Assembly (NCBI RefSeq): GCF_014854695.1
Contig: NZ_CP027557.1
Span: 2,976,001 to 3,040,000, forward strand
Direction of reading: 5' to 3'
Source: Rhodococcus rhodochrous
GTDB taxonomy: Bacteria; Actinomycetota; Actinomycetes; Mycobacteriales; Mycobacteriaceae
DNA: 64,000 bases
Shown here: one piece after another, positions 51,063-59,200 of the stretch
Position numbering within the stretch: position 1 is the stretch's first letter
Layout: each line of letters begins with the position of its first letter
Made by a program: the position numbers and the translations under genes
Notes under the pieces: generated by a model
Databases searched by the model: none
Seen by the model: the letters and a program-made list of their open reading frames with translations, nothing else
Told to the model about the DNA's origin: nothing

Positions 51063-51253
51063 AGATCACCCTCGACCGTCCCCGCTGCGAAGGCCACGGC
51101 CTGTGCGAGGAGGCCGCCCCCGAGTTGATGCACCTCGACGACGACGGCGAACTGATCCTCGATGTCACCGAGGTGTCCGCGGACAGCGCCGAGGCCGCCG
51201 CGGCCGGCGCCGCCGTGCGCGTGTGCCCCGTCGCGGCCCTGAGGCTGACATGA
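51059..51253 (+). CDS. Small P450-type ferredoxin with CxxHxxC motif
   Basis: 64 residues. Cluster ligands: Cys10-x2-His13-x2-Cys16 (RCEGHGLCEEAAP) and Cys56-Pro (RVCPVAAL). The second ligand position of the usual CxxCxxC is His, a pattern reported for P450-associated [3Fe-4S] ferredoxins of actinobacteria. It carries electrons from the reductase encoded next to the P450 before it. Both ends overlap neighbours by four bases (ATGA), implying strict co-translation. Confidence 0.9.
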   Translation: MKITLDRPRCEGHGLCEEAAPELMHLDDDGELILDVTEVSADSAEAAAAGAAVRVCPVAALRLT

Positions 51254-52404
51254 GCACCGCAGCCGACATGCCCACCGTCATGGAGCGGATCGTGGTGGTC
51301 GGCAACGGCATCGCCGGGCAGACCGCCTGCGACAGCCTGCGCGGCGCCGGGTTCACCGGGCAGCTGACCGTCGTCGGCGACGAACCGGTCCCCGCCTACT
51401 CGCGGCCCGCGCTGTCGAAGGCGCTGCTCACCGACGGCGGCTCCCACGAACTCGCCGCCCCCGCGCACGGCGCCACCGAACGCCTCGGCGTCGCCGCGGC
51501 CGGCCTGGACGTGGACGCACGGCTCGTGCACCTCGACGACGGCACCGCGCTGGAGTTCGACGGGCTCGTCATCGCCACCGGTGCGCGGCCCCGGCCGCTG
51601 GGGGAGGCGCTGGTGCTGCGCACCCTCGACGACGCCCTCGCCCTGCGTGAGCGGCTCGCCGGGCGGCCGTCGGTGGCGGTGGTCGGTGCCGGTCCGCTCG
51701 GCATGGAGGTCGCCTCCGCCGCGGCGCAGGCCGGCTGCGAGGTCACCGTCGTCGCCGACACCACCCCGATGCGCCCGCAGTTCGGGCCGCATCTGTCCGA
51801 CCTGTTCACCACCGCCGCCACCGCCGCGGGGGTCGAACTCGTCTACGGCACCGCCACCGGCTTCGCCGCCGGGACGATCACCCTCGACGACGGCAGCCGC
51901 GTCACCGCGGAGTTGGTCGTCGCCGCGATCGGCGACATCCCGAACGTCGAGTGGCTGCGCGGGTCCGGGGTGCTCACCGACGGCAGGTTGGTCGCCGACT
52001 CGCGTGGACGGGTCGCGCCGGGCATCGTCGCCGCCGGCGACGTCGCGCATGTACCGATCCGTGGAGTGGTGCGGCGGATCCCGTTGTGGAACAGCGCGAT
52101 CGAACAGGCCCGCATCGCCGCAACGGCCGTGCTGCTCGGCGACGCCGCACCCGAGTTCGATGCCGATCCGTATTTCTGGACCGAGCAGTTCGGACTGCAT
52201 CTCAAGGCGGTCGGGCACCTGCCCGTCGACGGGGAGCCCACCGTCCTGACCGGAGAGGATCCGCGCGACGCGGCGTTGCTGCACTGGCGGCATCCGGACG
52301 GCGCGGGGGTGGCGGTGGCGATCAACCACCGCATCCCCATCCCGCGGCTGCGGCGCGCCGCGGCCACCGGGGAACTGCCGACCCCCGCGAAGGCGGCTCG
52401 GTAG
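51250..52404 (+). CDS. NAD(P)H-dependent ferredoxin reductase (Fre/rubredoxin-reductase-like)
   Basis: 384 residues. FAD motif IVVVGNGIAGQTACDSL, NAD(P) motif VAVVGAGPLGMEVASAA, FAD C-terminal motif VAPGIVAAGDVAHVP followed by RIPLWNSAIEQARIAA, typical of oxygenase-coupled NADH:ferredoxin reductases. A short reductase C-terminal domain follows with YFWTEQFGLHLKAVG. It supplies electrons to the ferredoxin and P450 encoded immediately upstream. The ATG overlaps the ferredoxin stop. Confidence 0.92.
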   Translation: MSTAADMPTVMERIVVVGNGIAGQTACDSLRGAGFTGQLTVVGDEPVPAYSRPALSKALLTDGGSHELAAPAHGATERLGVAAAGLDVDARLVHLDDGTALEFDGLVIATGARPRPLGEALVLRTLDDALALRERLAGRPSVAVVGAGPLGMEVASAAAQAGCEVTVVADTTPMRPQFGPHLSDLFTTAATAAGVELVYGTATGFAAGTITLDDGSRVTAELVVAAIGDIPNVEWLRGSGVLTDGRLVADSRGRVAPGIVAAGDVAHVPIRGVVRRIPLWNSAIEQARIAATAVLLGDAAPEFDADPYFWTEQFGLHLKAVGHLPVDGEPTVLTGEDPRDAALLHWRHPDGAGVAVAINHRIPIPRLRRAAATGELPTPAKAAR

Positions 52405-52408
52405 GTTC

Positions 52409-53350
52409 GTGAGGGTGACCCGCCCTTCGGAGCATCCGGCCGATCCCGACCTCGCGCGGCTGGCCGCGGTGAACCTCAACCTGCTGGTGCCGCTGCTGGC
52501 GGTGCTCGAGGAACGTTCGGTGACCCGCGCCGCCGCGCGGGTCGGGATGACGCAACCGGCGATGAGTCATGCGCTGGGCCGGATGCGCCGGTTGCTCGAT
52601 GACGAGTTGGTCGTGCGGCAGGGGAGCGGGCTGATGCTCACCCCGCGCGCCGTCGAGCTGATCGCGCCGCTGCGGGAGGTGCTGCGGCAGACCGCGCGGG
52701 TGGTGAACTTCCCCGGTTTCGACCCGGCCCGCGACACGCGCACCATCACCCTGGCGATGACCACCAGCACCGCCTTCGTGGTCGGGGCAGAGCTGATGCG
52801 TGCGATCGGCGAGCGGGCCCCGCACGCGTCGGTGCGCCTCCGCACCTTCGTCGAGCCCCAGCCGGCGGACTTCACCGACGACGGGGTGGACGTGGTGCTC
52901 GTATCGGAGGCGTTCGCCGCGCCCTATCCGCGCGAGCGGCTCTACGAGAACCGGTGGGTGGTCGTCGCCCACCCCGACACCGCTCCCGACGCCGGGGCGC
53001 TGGAGTTGCTCGAATCGGTGCCGCACACCGCCTACGACGCGCGGCACCGCATCACCCCCTATGCGGCGCTGGATGCGGCCGGGGTGCCCTATCGGATCGG
53101 CGGTCTGGTGTCGGATTTCTTGATGGTGCCGCAGTTGGTGGCGCGTGCCGGTGGGGTCGCGATCCACACCTGGCGGGTCGCGGCACAGATGCGCCGTCAG
53201 CTGCCGCTGCGGATCGAGGAGTTCCCGTTGCCGGTGCCGCCGTTGGGGATCGACATGGTGTGGAATCCGCGCCTGGCCGACACTGCGTTCATCTCCTGGT
53301 TGCGGGCGATCCTCGTCGAGGCCACCAGCGGCGCGAACCTCGGCGAGTGA
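52409..53350 (+). CDS. LysR-family transcriptional regulator
   Basis: 313 residues. N-terminal winged helix-turn-helix: LNLLVPLLAVLEERSVTRAAARVGMTQPAMSHALGRMR (about 20-57), then the LysR substrate-binding domain (TITLAMTTSTAFVVGAELM, RLYENRWVVVAHPD). It resembles NodD/NahR/LinR-type members that respond to aromatic compounds. GTG 52409 lies four bases after the reductase stop, so it is the last gene of the P450 unit. It probably senses the P450 substrate and acts on the dyads at 49813-49841. Confidence 0.9.
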   Translation: MRVTRPSEHPADPDLARLAAVNLNLLVPLLAVLEERSVTRAAARVGMTQPAMSHALGRMRRLLDDELVVRQGSGLMLTPRAVELIAPLREVLRQTARVVNFPGFDPARDTRTITLAMTTSTAFVVGAELMRAIGERAPHASVRLRTFVEPQPADFTDDGVDVVLVSEAFAAPYPRERLYENRWVVVAHPDTAPDAGALELLESVPHTAYDARHRITPYAALDAAGVPYRIGGLVSDFLMVPQLVARAGGVAIHTWRVAAQMRRQLPLRIEEFPLPVPPLGIDMVWNPRLADTAFISWLRAILVEATSGANLGE

Positions 53351-53363
53351 CCGCGCCCGCCGT

Positions 53364-53954
53364 TCAGTCGTTCTGCGCGTCGAGCAGGTGGCACCACGAG
53401 TCGGTGAGTTCGTCGAGGCAGATCTCGCGCGGGGTGCGCCAACCGACCGAGAAGTAGCGGCGCGACATGTGTTCGAGCTGCCCGAAGGCCAGCACGCAGC
53501 GGATGCGGCGGCGGTCCGGGTCGAGTCGATCGGCCCGGTCGAGACCGGCGGTCATATCGGTGACCGCGCCTTCGAACCATTGCTCGGTCGTCGCCGCGAC
53601 GTCCGGTTCGTGGGCCGCCTGGTAGGAGGCGGTCATGTACGGCTTCATCTCGTCCCACTGGGTGAGTTTGCGGTCGAGCCACTGCCGGATCAGGGTGCGT
53701 GAGCCGGAGGCGACGACCTCGGTCAGCGACGGGTCGTCGGCGGCGGTGAGGATCGAGTCGACCTTCGTCAGCAGCGCGCTCATCACGTCGGCCTTCGACG
53801 AGAAGTGCAGGTAAAAGGTGGTTCTCGTGGAACCGGCGGCGGTGGCGATGTCGTCGATGGTGGTCGCGGCGTAGCCCTTGGTGCCGAACAGGTCGAGCGC
53901 CTTGGTGAGGAACAGCTCGTAGGTCATCTGCTTCTGGGCGGCACGGAGCGACAT
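53364..53954 (-). CDS. TetR-family transcriptional regulator
   Basis: 196 residues. Helix-turn-helix FGTKGYAATTIDDIATAAGSTRTTFYLHFSSKADVM (about 24-59) of the TetR class; the C-terminal ligand domain is not assignable. ATG 53954 is chosen because the protein then starts a few residues before the DNA-binding domain; the frame is open for 60 more codons with no domain. It is divergent from the six-gene hydrolase operon, and an inverted repeat bracketing that operon's promoter is the likely operator. It converges on the LysR gene with 13 bases between. Confidence 0.9.
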   Translation of the reverse strand: MSLRAAQKQMTYELFLTKALDLFGTKGYAATTIDDIATAAGSTRTTFYLHFSSKADVMSALLTKVDSILTAADDPSLTEVVASGSRTLIRQWLDRKLTQWDEMKPYMTASYQAAHEPDVAATTEQWFEGAVTDMTAGLDRADRLDPDRRRIRCVLAFGQLEHMSRRYFSVGWRTPREICLDELTDSWCHLLDAQND

Positions 53955-54022
53955 GGCGGAAATCCTATCCTCGACGCAGCAGTTACCGGCGAGTACAGTC
54001 ACACATCGTTCAGCAATTTCAC

Positions 54023-54060
54023 TTGACAGTCTGTAATCCGAATCCGTACTGTGACTGTCA
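54023..54060 (+). promoter_or_regulatory. Promoter with flanking inverted repeat, operator of the hydrolase operon
   Basis: -35 TTGACA (54023-54028), 18-base spacer, -10 TACTGT (54047-54052). TGACAGTC (54024-54031) and GACTGTCA (54053-54060) form perfect eight-base inverted arms around it, so a bound dimer or pair of dimers would cover both promoter boxes. The TetR gene lies just upstream in the opposite direction. Confidence 0.6.
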
Positions 54061-54102
54061 CCACGTCGCGTTCCCGGCGACGTCGACGAAAGGAAAGTGC
54101 CG

Positions 54103-55080
54103 ATGACAGGCGCCGCGCCCCGCACCGTCCACACCGTCCTCGGCCCCGTCCCCGCCGCCGACCTCGGTGTCGTCGCGGTCCACGAGGCCCTGCTGTCGGT
54201 GCTGCCCGGCGCCGAGCACGCCTACGACATCGACTTCGACCGCGCCGAGATCTTCGCGACGCTGCTCACCAAACTCCGCGCCTTCCGCGCCGCCGGCGGC
54301 GGCACCGTCGTCGACGCCACCGGCATGTTCCACGGCCGCGACGTGCCGATGTACGAGAACCTCTCCCGCGCGGCGGGGGTGCACATCGTCGCCTCCACCG
54401 GCCTGGGCCCGGAAACCCTGCTCGGCGGCTACTTCCTGACCCCGCAGACCAACCCGCCCACCCCGTGGCCCGCGGACAAGTTCGCCGACCTGTTCACGAA
54501 GGAGATCACCGAGGGCATGGTCGTGCCGCGCGTCGAACGCCGCGGCCCCGCCGGCCTGGTCGCCACCGCCGCGAATCCCGACGGCATGACCGCCACCGAG
54601 GAGAGCCTGTTCCGCGGCGCCGCCCGCGCCGCCCGCGACACCGGGGTCGCGGCGATCCTGCGCTACGGCGCCGACGCCCTCGCCGACCTCGATGTCGCGC
54701 TCGGCGAGGAACTGCCCGCCGACCGCCTCGTCGTCGCCGGCCTGGACCGCCGCGACGCCGTCGCCGCCGGCGCGCCGGAGAAGATCGCCCGTCGCGGCGC
54801 CTACCTCGCACTCGACCACGTCGGGACCGACGACGAGACCCACATCTCCGACGCCGAGCGCGTGGCCCTGGTCCGCGATCTCGTCGACGCCGGTCTCGGA
54901 CACCGGATCCTGCTGTCGTCGAGCGCTACCGGCGTCGCCAAGGGGCATCCGGCGAACGATCTGCCCTACGAGACGGTGCTCACCGGTTTCGTGCCGCAGC
55001 TGACCGCCGCCGGTCTCACCGACGACGTCGTGCAGCAGATCCTCCTCGCCAACCCGCAGGACCTGCTGGCCGCGCGCTGA
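54103..55080 (+). CDS. Phosphotriesterase-like protein without metal ligands (probable pseudoenzyme)
   Basis: 325 residues, homologous to the next gene product along its length (HTVLGPVPAADLGVVAVHEALL versus NTVLGPIAPEELGIVAVHEHIG). Of the six metal-binding positions of the phosphotriesterase family only the first His (His27) remains. The others are Ala29 (for His), Ala155 (for the bridging Lys), Arg188 and Gly214 (for His) and Ser in LLSSSATG (for Asp). It is therefore unlikely to be a hydrolase by the usual mechanism. GAAAGGAAA precedes ATG 54103. First gene of a six-gene operon. It may pair with its active paralogue or bind ligand. Confidence 0.85.
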   Translation: MTGAAPRTVHTVLGPVPAADLGVVAVHEALLSVLPGAEHAYDIDFDRAEIFATLLTKLRAFRAAGGGTVVDATGMFHGRDVPMYENLSRAAGVHIVASTGLGPETLLGGYFLTPQTNPPTPWPADKFADLFTKEITEGMVVPRVERRGPAGLVATAANPDGMTATEESLFRGAARAARDTGVAAILRYGADALADLDVALGEELPADRLVVAGLDRRDAVAAGAPEKIARRGAYLALDHVGTDDETHISDAERVALVRDLVDAGLGHRILLSSSATGVAKGHPANDLPYETVLTGFVPQLTAAGLTDDVVQQILLANPQDLLAAR

Positions 55081-55133
55081 ACCGCCGCCGACCACCCATC
55101 ACCGAGAAGTCTTCGTCCCGAAGGGGAATTGCT

Positions 55134-56090
55134 GTGTCGAGAGTCAACACCGTCCTGGGCCCGATCGCGCCCGAGGAACTGGGCATCGTCGCCGTCCACG
55201 AGCACATCGGATACGGCATGCCCGGCTCCGAGCTGGACACCCGCTGGTGGAAGAGCCCCGAGGTCCGCTACGAGGAGACCGTCCCGAAGCTGCGCAAGTT
55301 CCACGAGTACGGCGGCGGCACCTTCGTCGACGTCACCGGCATCTGCAACGGCCGCGACATCGACTACTACAAGTCCCTCTCGGCGAAGACCGGTGTGCAC
55401 ATCGTCGCCTGCACCGGTTTCGTCGGCGGCGACACCGCCCTGCCGTTCTTCGAACGCGCCTCCGTCGACTACCTGATGCGCCAGTTCGTGCACGAGATCA
55501 CCGTCGGCATCGGCGACACCGGCAGCCGCGCCGGCGTCATCAAGGTCGGGGTCTCCCGCGGCGGGAAGATGACCGAACTCGACAAGCGCATCTACCGCGC
55601 CGCCGCCCGCGCCGCACTCGCCACCGGCGTACCGATCCTCACCCACCTCGCGATCGACGCCGAGAACGCCATCGCCATCTTCACCGAGGAGGGCCTGCCG
55701 CTGCACCGGGTGCTGTTCGGGCACGCCGACGACGGCGTCAACGCCGACAAGACCCGCGACACCTGGATCGCGCAGCAGGGCGGCCGGGTCGGCTTCGACA
55801 CCTTCGGCTACGAAACCGAACTCGAGGACCCGCCGTTCTGGGCCCGCCCCCGCAAAGAGCGCCTCGCCCACTTCCTGCGCTTCCTGAACGCCGGCCACCT
55901 CGATCAGGCCCTGGCCGGCGTCGACGCCAACTGCAGCCCACTCGGCTGGCCGGGCGTCAAGGGACACACCGTGAACTACCTGTTCGAGGACCTCATCCCG
56001 GACCTGCGCGAGGCCGGACTCGACGAGGCCACCATCACCAAGCTGTTCGTCGAGAACCCCGCCGACTTCCTCACCATCGCGCAACCCTGA
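55134..56090 (+). CDS. Phosphotriesterase-family hydrolase/lactonase
   Basis: 318 residues with a complete binuclear metal site: His22 and His24 (VAVHEHIGYG), Lys137 (GVIKVGVS), His171 (PILTHLAID), His197 (VLFGHADDG) and Asp264 (GVDANCSP). Family members hydrolyse phosphotriesters or, more often, lactones; the natural substrate is not readable here. AAGGGGAA supports GTG 55134. It is 53 bases after the ligand-free paralogue and probably arose with it by tandem duplication. Confidence 0.9.
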   Translation: MSRVNTVLGPIAPEELGIVAVHEHIGYGMPGSELDTRWWKSPEVRYEETVPKLRKFHEYGGGTFVDVTGICNGRDIDYYKSLSAKTGVHIVACTGFVGGDTALPFFERASVDYLMRQFVHEITVGIGDTGSRAGVIKVGVSRGGKMTELDKRIYRAAARAALATGVPILTHLAIDAENAIAIFTEEGLPLHRVLFGHADDGVNADKTRDTWIAQQGGRVGFDTFGYETELEDPPFWARPRKERLAHFLRFLNAGHLDQALAGVDANCSPLGWPGVKGHTVNYLFEDLIPDLREAGLDEATITKLFVENPADFLTIAQP

Positions 56091-56137
56091 CCCGAATCTC
56101 CCGGCGCACCCCCGCGCCCTCCGAAAGAGACACTCAC

Positions 56138-57253
56138 ATGCAGACCTCGGATCCGACCAACCTCACCATCGCCGTCGTCGGCGCGGGCTATGCCGGTGCG
56201 GCCGCCGCCCGGGCCCTGTCGTTGCTCGGCGCGAACGTCACCGTCTACGAACAGGCCCCCGAGATCCGCGAGGTCGGCGCCGGCATCGGCCTGCGCCCGT
56301 CGAGCATGGCCCGCTTCCGCGAGTGGGGCATCTTCGACGACATCGCGAAGGTCAGCTCCCCGAGCGACTACTTCGAGATCCTCACCGCCACGGGCGAGCC
56401 GATCATGAAGGACACCTGGCCGGCGCACGGCGACCAGAAACACACCCACCTGATCCACCGCGGCGACTTCATCGACACCCTCATCGCCTCCCTGCCCGAC
56501 GGCATGGTCAAACTCGGCCACCGGCTCGAGCGCATCGAGGACCACGGCGACCGCAGCACCCTGACCTTCACCAACGGCACCCGCGTCGACGCCGATCTGG
56601 TCATCGGCGCCGACGGCATCAAGTCCGTGGTCCGTGAGCAGCTGTTCTCCGACGCCGAACCGGTATTCTCCGGCGAACGTGCCTACCGCGCCGTCATCGA
56701 CATCACCGACGCGCACGGCATGGTCACCGACGACAACCTGCGCATGTACATCGGCAAGGGCACCAAGGTGTACCTGCTGCCGCTGCGCCACCGCGGCCAG
56801 GTGTCCTTCGACATCACCGCCCTGTGCCCGGACCCCGACTGGGCGCCGCAGGTGAGCAAGGACGACATGCTCGCCACCGTCGCCGGGTTCGATCAGCGCA
56901 TCGTCGACATCACCGCCGGCCTCGACATGGACATCGTCAACATCCGCGGTGTCTACGACATCGACCCGATCGAGCGCTGGCACAGCAACTCGGTGGTGCT
57001 CATCGGCGACGCCGCCCACTCGATGCTGCACCACCAGGGTCAGGGCGCGAACTCGGCGATCCTCGACGCCGGGGTGCTCGCCGACTGCCTGCGCGACACC
57101 GACACCGTCGCCGCGGCGCTCGCCGCTTTCCAGGCGCAGCGCAAGCCGGTCACCGACGAACTGCAGCGCATCTCCCGCCAGGGCTGGACCGAGGACGAGG
57201 TCCAGGACGTCTTCCCGGGCCAGAAGCCCGCCGCGCAGCAGCCCGCCCAGTAG
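56138..57253 (+). CDS. FAD-dependent aromatic monooxygenase (salicylate/3-hydroxybenzoate hydroxylase-like)
   Basis: 371 residues, group A flavoprotein monooxygenase. GxGxxG at Gly15/17/20 (IAVVGAGYAGAAAA), DG motif ADLVIGADGIKSVVRE and GD motif VVLIGDAAHSMLHHQGQGANSAILDA. Such enzymes hydroxylate phenolic or hydroxybenzoate rings with NAD(P)H and O2. In this operon it sits after the lactonase-like genes and before three hydrolase genes, suggesting hydroxylation of an aromatic product released by ester or lactone cleavage. GAAAGAGA precedes ATG 56138. Confidence 0.88.
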   Translation: MQTSDPTNLTIAVVGAGYAGAAAARALSLLGANVTVYEQAPEIREVGAGIGLRPSSMARFREWGIFDDIAKVSSPSDYFEILTATGEPIMKDTWPAHGDQKHTHLIHRGDFIDTLIASLPDGMVKLGHRLERIEDHGDRSTLTFTNGTRVDADLVIGADGIKSVVREQLFSDAEPVFSGERAYRAVIDITDAHGMVTDDNLRMYIGKGTKVYLLPLRHRGQVSFDITALCPDPDWAPQVSKDDMLATVAGFDQRIVDITAGLDMDIVNIRGVYDIDPIERWHSNSVVLIGDAAHSMLHHQGQGANSAILDAGVLADCLRDTDTVAAALAAFQAQRKPVTDELQRISRQGWTEDEVQDVFPGQKPAAQQPAQ

Positions 57254-57296
57254 ATCCCCACCCCACCCGTTCACCGCCCGAAGGAGACGACCGGCC

Positions 57297-58244
57297 ATGC
57301 CGTTGCACCCCGAGATCGCCCGGATCCTCGCCGACCTGCCCGCCCCGCCGCCCGGACCGCTCGATCCGGCCGCGATGCGCGCCGGGGAGCAGGCGCAGGT
57401 TCCGCCACTCGAGGAGCGACTGCCCCTGCACGAGGTCCGCGACGCGATCGCGGCGACCCCGGCAGGGGAGGTGCCGGTGCGGATCTACACCCCGACCGAC
57501 GCCGACACCCGTGGCCTGGTCGTCTACTTCCACGGCGGCGCGTTCTTCCTCGGTAGCCTCGACACCCACGACCACGTCGCCCGGCACCTGGCGAAGGCCA
57601 CCGGCTGCACGGTCGTGTCCGTCGGCTACCGCCGCGCCCCCGAAGCGCAGTTCCCCGCCGGTCTCGACGACTGCTACGGCGTCGTGCGCTGGGCCGCCGA
57701 GCACGGCGACGAACTCGGTTGGGACGGAAAGATTCTCGCGGTCGCGGGGGACAGCTCCGGCGCCAACTTCGTCGCCGCCGTCACCGGCCTCGCCCACGAC
57801 GACGGGTTCGACCGCATCACCCACCAGGTGCTGTACTACCCGTCCCTCGACCTCGACTTCGACGAAGACCGCTACCCGTCGATGCGGGAGAACGCCGTCG
57901 GCTACGGCCTCGAAACCGCCGGGCTGAAGCCGTTCAACGCCTTCTACCTCGACAGCGGAGCCGACCCCGCCGACCCGCGCGTCTCACCGATCAAGCGCCA
58001 GAACCTGTCGGGTCTGCCGGCGGCGCTGGTCGTCACCGCCGAGTTCGACCCGATGCGCGACGAAGGCGAACTCTATGCCCGGCGGCTCGAGGAAGCCGGG
58101 GTGCCGGTGACACTGCGCCGCTACGCCGGCGCCAACCACGGCTTCGTGCAGAACTTCTCGTGGATCCCCGAATACGCGCAGGTCTTCGACGAGACCGCCA
58201 CCTTCCTGCAGGGCACCGCGCATGAGGGCACCGCGCATGAGTGA
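57297..58244 (+). CDS. Alpha/beta hydrolase of the hormone-sensitive lipase family
   Basis: 315 residues. Oxyanion motif HGGAF (His79-Gly80-Gly81), nucleophile GDSSG (Ser about 152), acid in AEFDPMRDEGELYA, His in GANHGFVQNF. An HSL-type carboxylesterase acting on short acyl or aryl esters. AAGGAG lies 12-17 bases before ATG 57297. The C-terminus ends with a repeated GTAHE caused by a 15-base duplication, and it overlaps the next gene by eight bases. Confidence 0.9.
   Translation: MPLHPEIARILADLPAPPPGPLDPAAMRAGEQAQVPPLEERLPLHEVRDAIAATPAGEVPVRIYTPTDADTRGLVVYFHGGAFFLGSLDTHDHVARHLAKATGCTVVSVGYRRAPEAQFPAGLDDCYGVVRWAAEHGDELGWDGKILAVAGDSSGANFVAAVTGLAHDDGFDRITHQVLYYPSLDLDFDEDRYPSMRENAVGYGLETAGLKPFNAFYLDSGADPADPRVSPIKRQNLSGLPAALVVTAEFDPMRDEGELYARRLEEAGVPVTLRRYAGANHGFVQNFSWIPEYAQVFDETATFLQGTAHEGTAHE
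58212..58241 (+). repeat. Perfect 15-base tandem duplication at a gene junction
   Basis: GGCACCGCGCATGAG occurs twice in a row (58212-58226 and 58227-58241). It adds five residues (GTAHE) to the end of the alpha/beta hydrolase and gives two ATG codons (58222, 58237) for the next gene, in the same frame. Confidence 0.9.
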
Positions 58245-59175
58245 GGCACCGATCCACCCGATCGTCTCCCCATGGGGACGCTTCGGGCTCTACACCTTCT
58301 TCATCGACGCCGAACAGCCCGCGATCGTCGACACCGGCATCGCGTCGTCCCCGGCCGAGGGCATGGCCCCCGCCCTCGAAAAACTCGGCCGGCGACTCGA
58401 GGACGTGCGGTGGATCCTGCTCACCCACGGGCACATCGACCACATCGGCGGCGCCCACGCCCTGTGGGAGGCCACCGGCCGCCGAGCCCAGGTCGTCATC
58501 CACGAGGCCGACGCCCCACTGCTGCGCTCGCGGCAGGCCCACGTCGACGACTACCTCACCGGCCGCGGCCGGTACCTGAACGACCCCGACGGGGCCGCGA
58601 AGGTCACCGCCGCCACCGAGGCCGTCATCTCCGGGGAGATGGAACCGACCATGCTCGTGCGCGGCGGCGAAACCCTCTCCCTCGGCGGGGGAGTCGAGAT
58701 CTCCGTGCACTCGATCCCCGGGCACACCCCGGGGTCGGTCGCCTACGTCGTCGAAGGCCGGAACAGCGTGTTCGTCGGCGACGCCGTCCAGGTGCACGGC
58801 GCCGCCAACGGATTCCCCGGCTACACCGACCCCGACGCCTACCGCGACAGCCTCGCCTACCTGCGCGAGACGATCCGCCCCGAGAAGCTCTATCTCGGGC
58901 ATCCCTACCGCCGCGCCGACGGCACCCCCTACGGCGTCGAACTCGACCGCGACCAGGCCGCCGAAGCCCTTCGGGAGAGCGTCGACATCGAAGGGGGAGT
59001 GCGCGGCGCCGCGCACCGCTGCCTGTGCCACGGACTGCTCGACACCGACTCGGCGTACTCGCCGTTCGCCCCGGTCGCCGACGACCTCGGTTACACCGGC
59101 GATCCCACCCTCGAGCCGTCCCCGTTCTTCACCACACTGCACGGCTACCGCACCCAGTTCTCGCACCAGCACTGA
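58237..59175 (+). CDS. Metallo-beta-lactamase-fold hydrolase
   Basis: 312 residues. Zinc motif HxHxDH in LLTHGHIDHIGG (His64, His66, Asp68, His69), then GHTPGSVAYVV, VFVGDAVQVHG and LYLGHPYRRADG supply the remaining ligands. Related proteins include lactonases and thioesterases; the substrate is unknown. ATG 58237 is chosen as the nearest in-frame start; ATG 58222 in the first copy of the duplication would add five residues. The overlap with the hydrolase gene suggests coupling. Confidence 0.88.
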   Translation: MSEAPIHPIVSPWGRFGLYTFFIDAEQPAIVDTGIASSPAEGMAPALEKLGRRLEDVRWILLTHGHIDHIGGAHALWEATGRRAQVVIHEADAPLLRSRQAHVDDYLTGRGRYLNDPDGAAKVTAATEAVISGEMEPTMLVRGGETLSLGGGVEISVHSIPGHTPGSVAYVVEGRNSVFVGDAVQVHGAANGFPGYTDPDAYRDSLAYLRETIRPEKLYLGHPYRRADGTPYGVELDRDQAAEALRESVDIEGGVRGAAHRCLCHGLLDTDSAYSPFAPVADDLGYTGDPTLEPSPFFTTLHGYRTQFSHQH

Positions 59176-59200
59176 TCACGAAGAGGAGTCGTAGGTTCTC

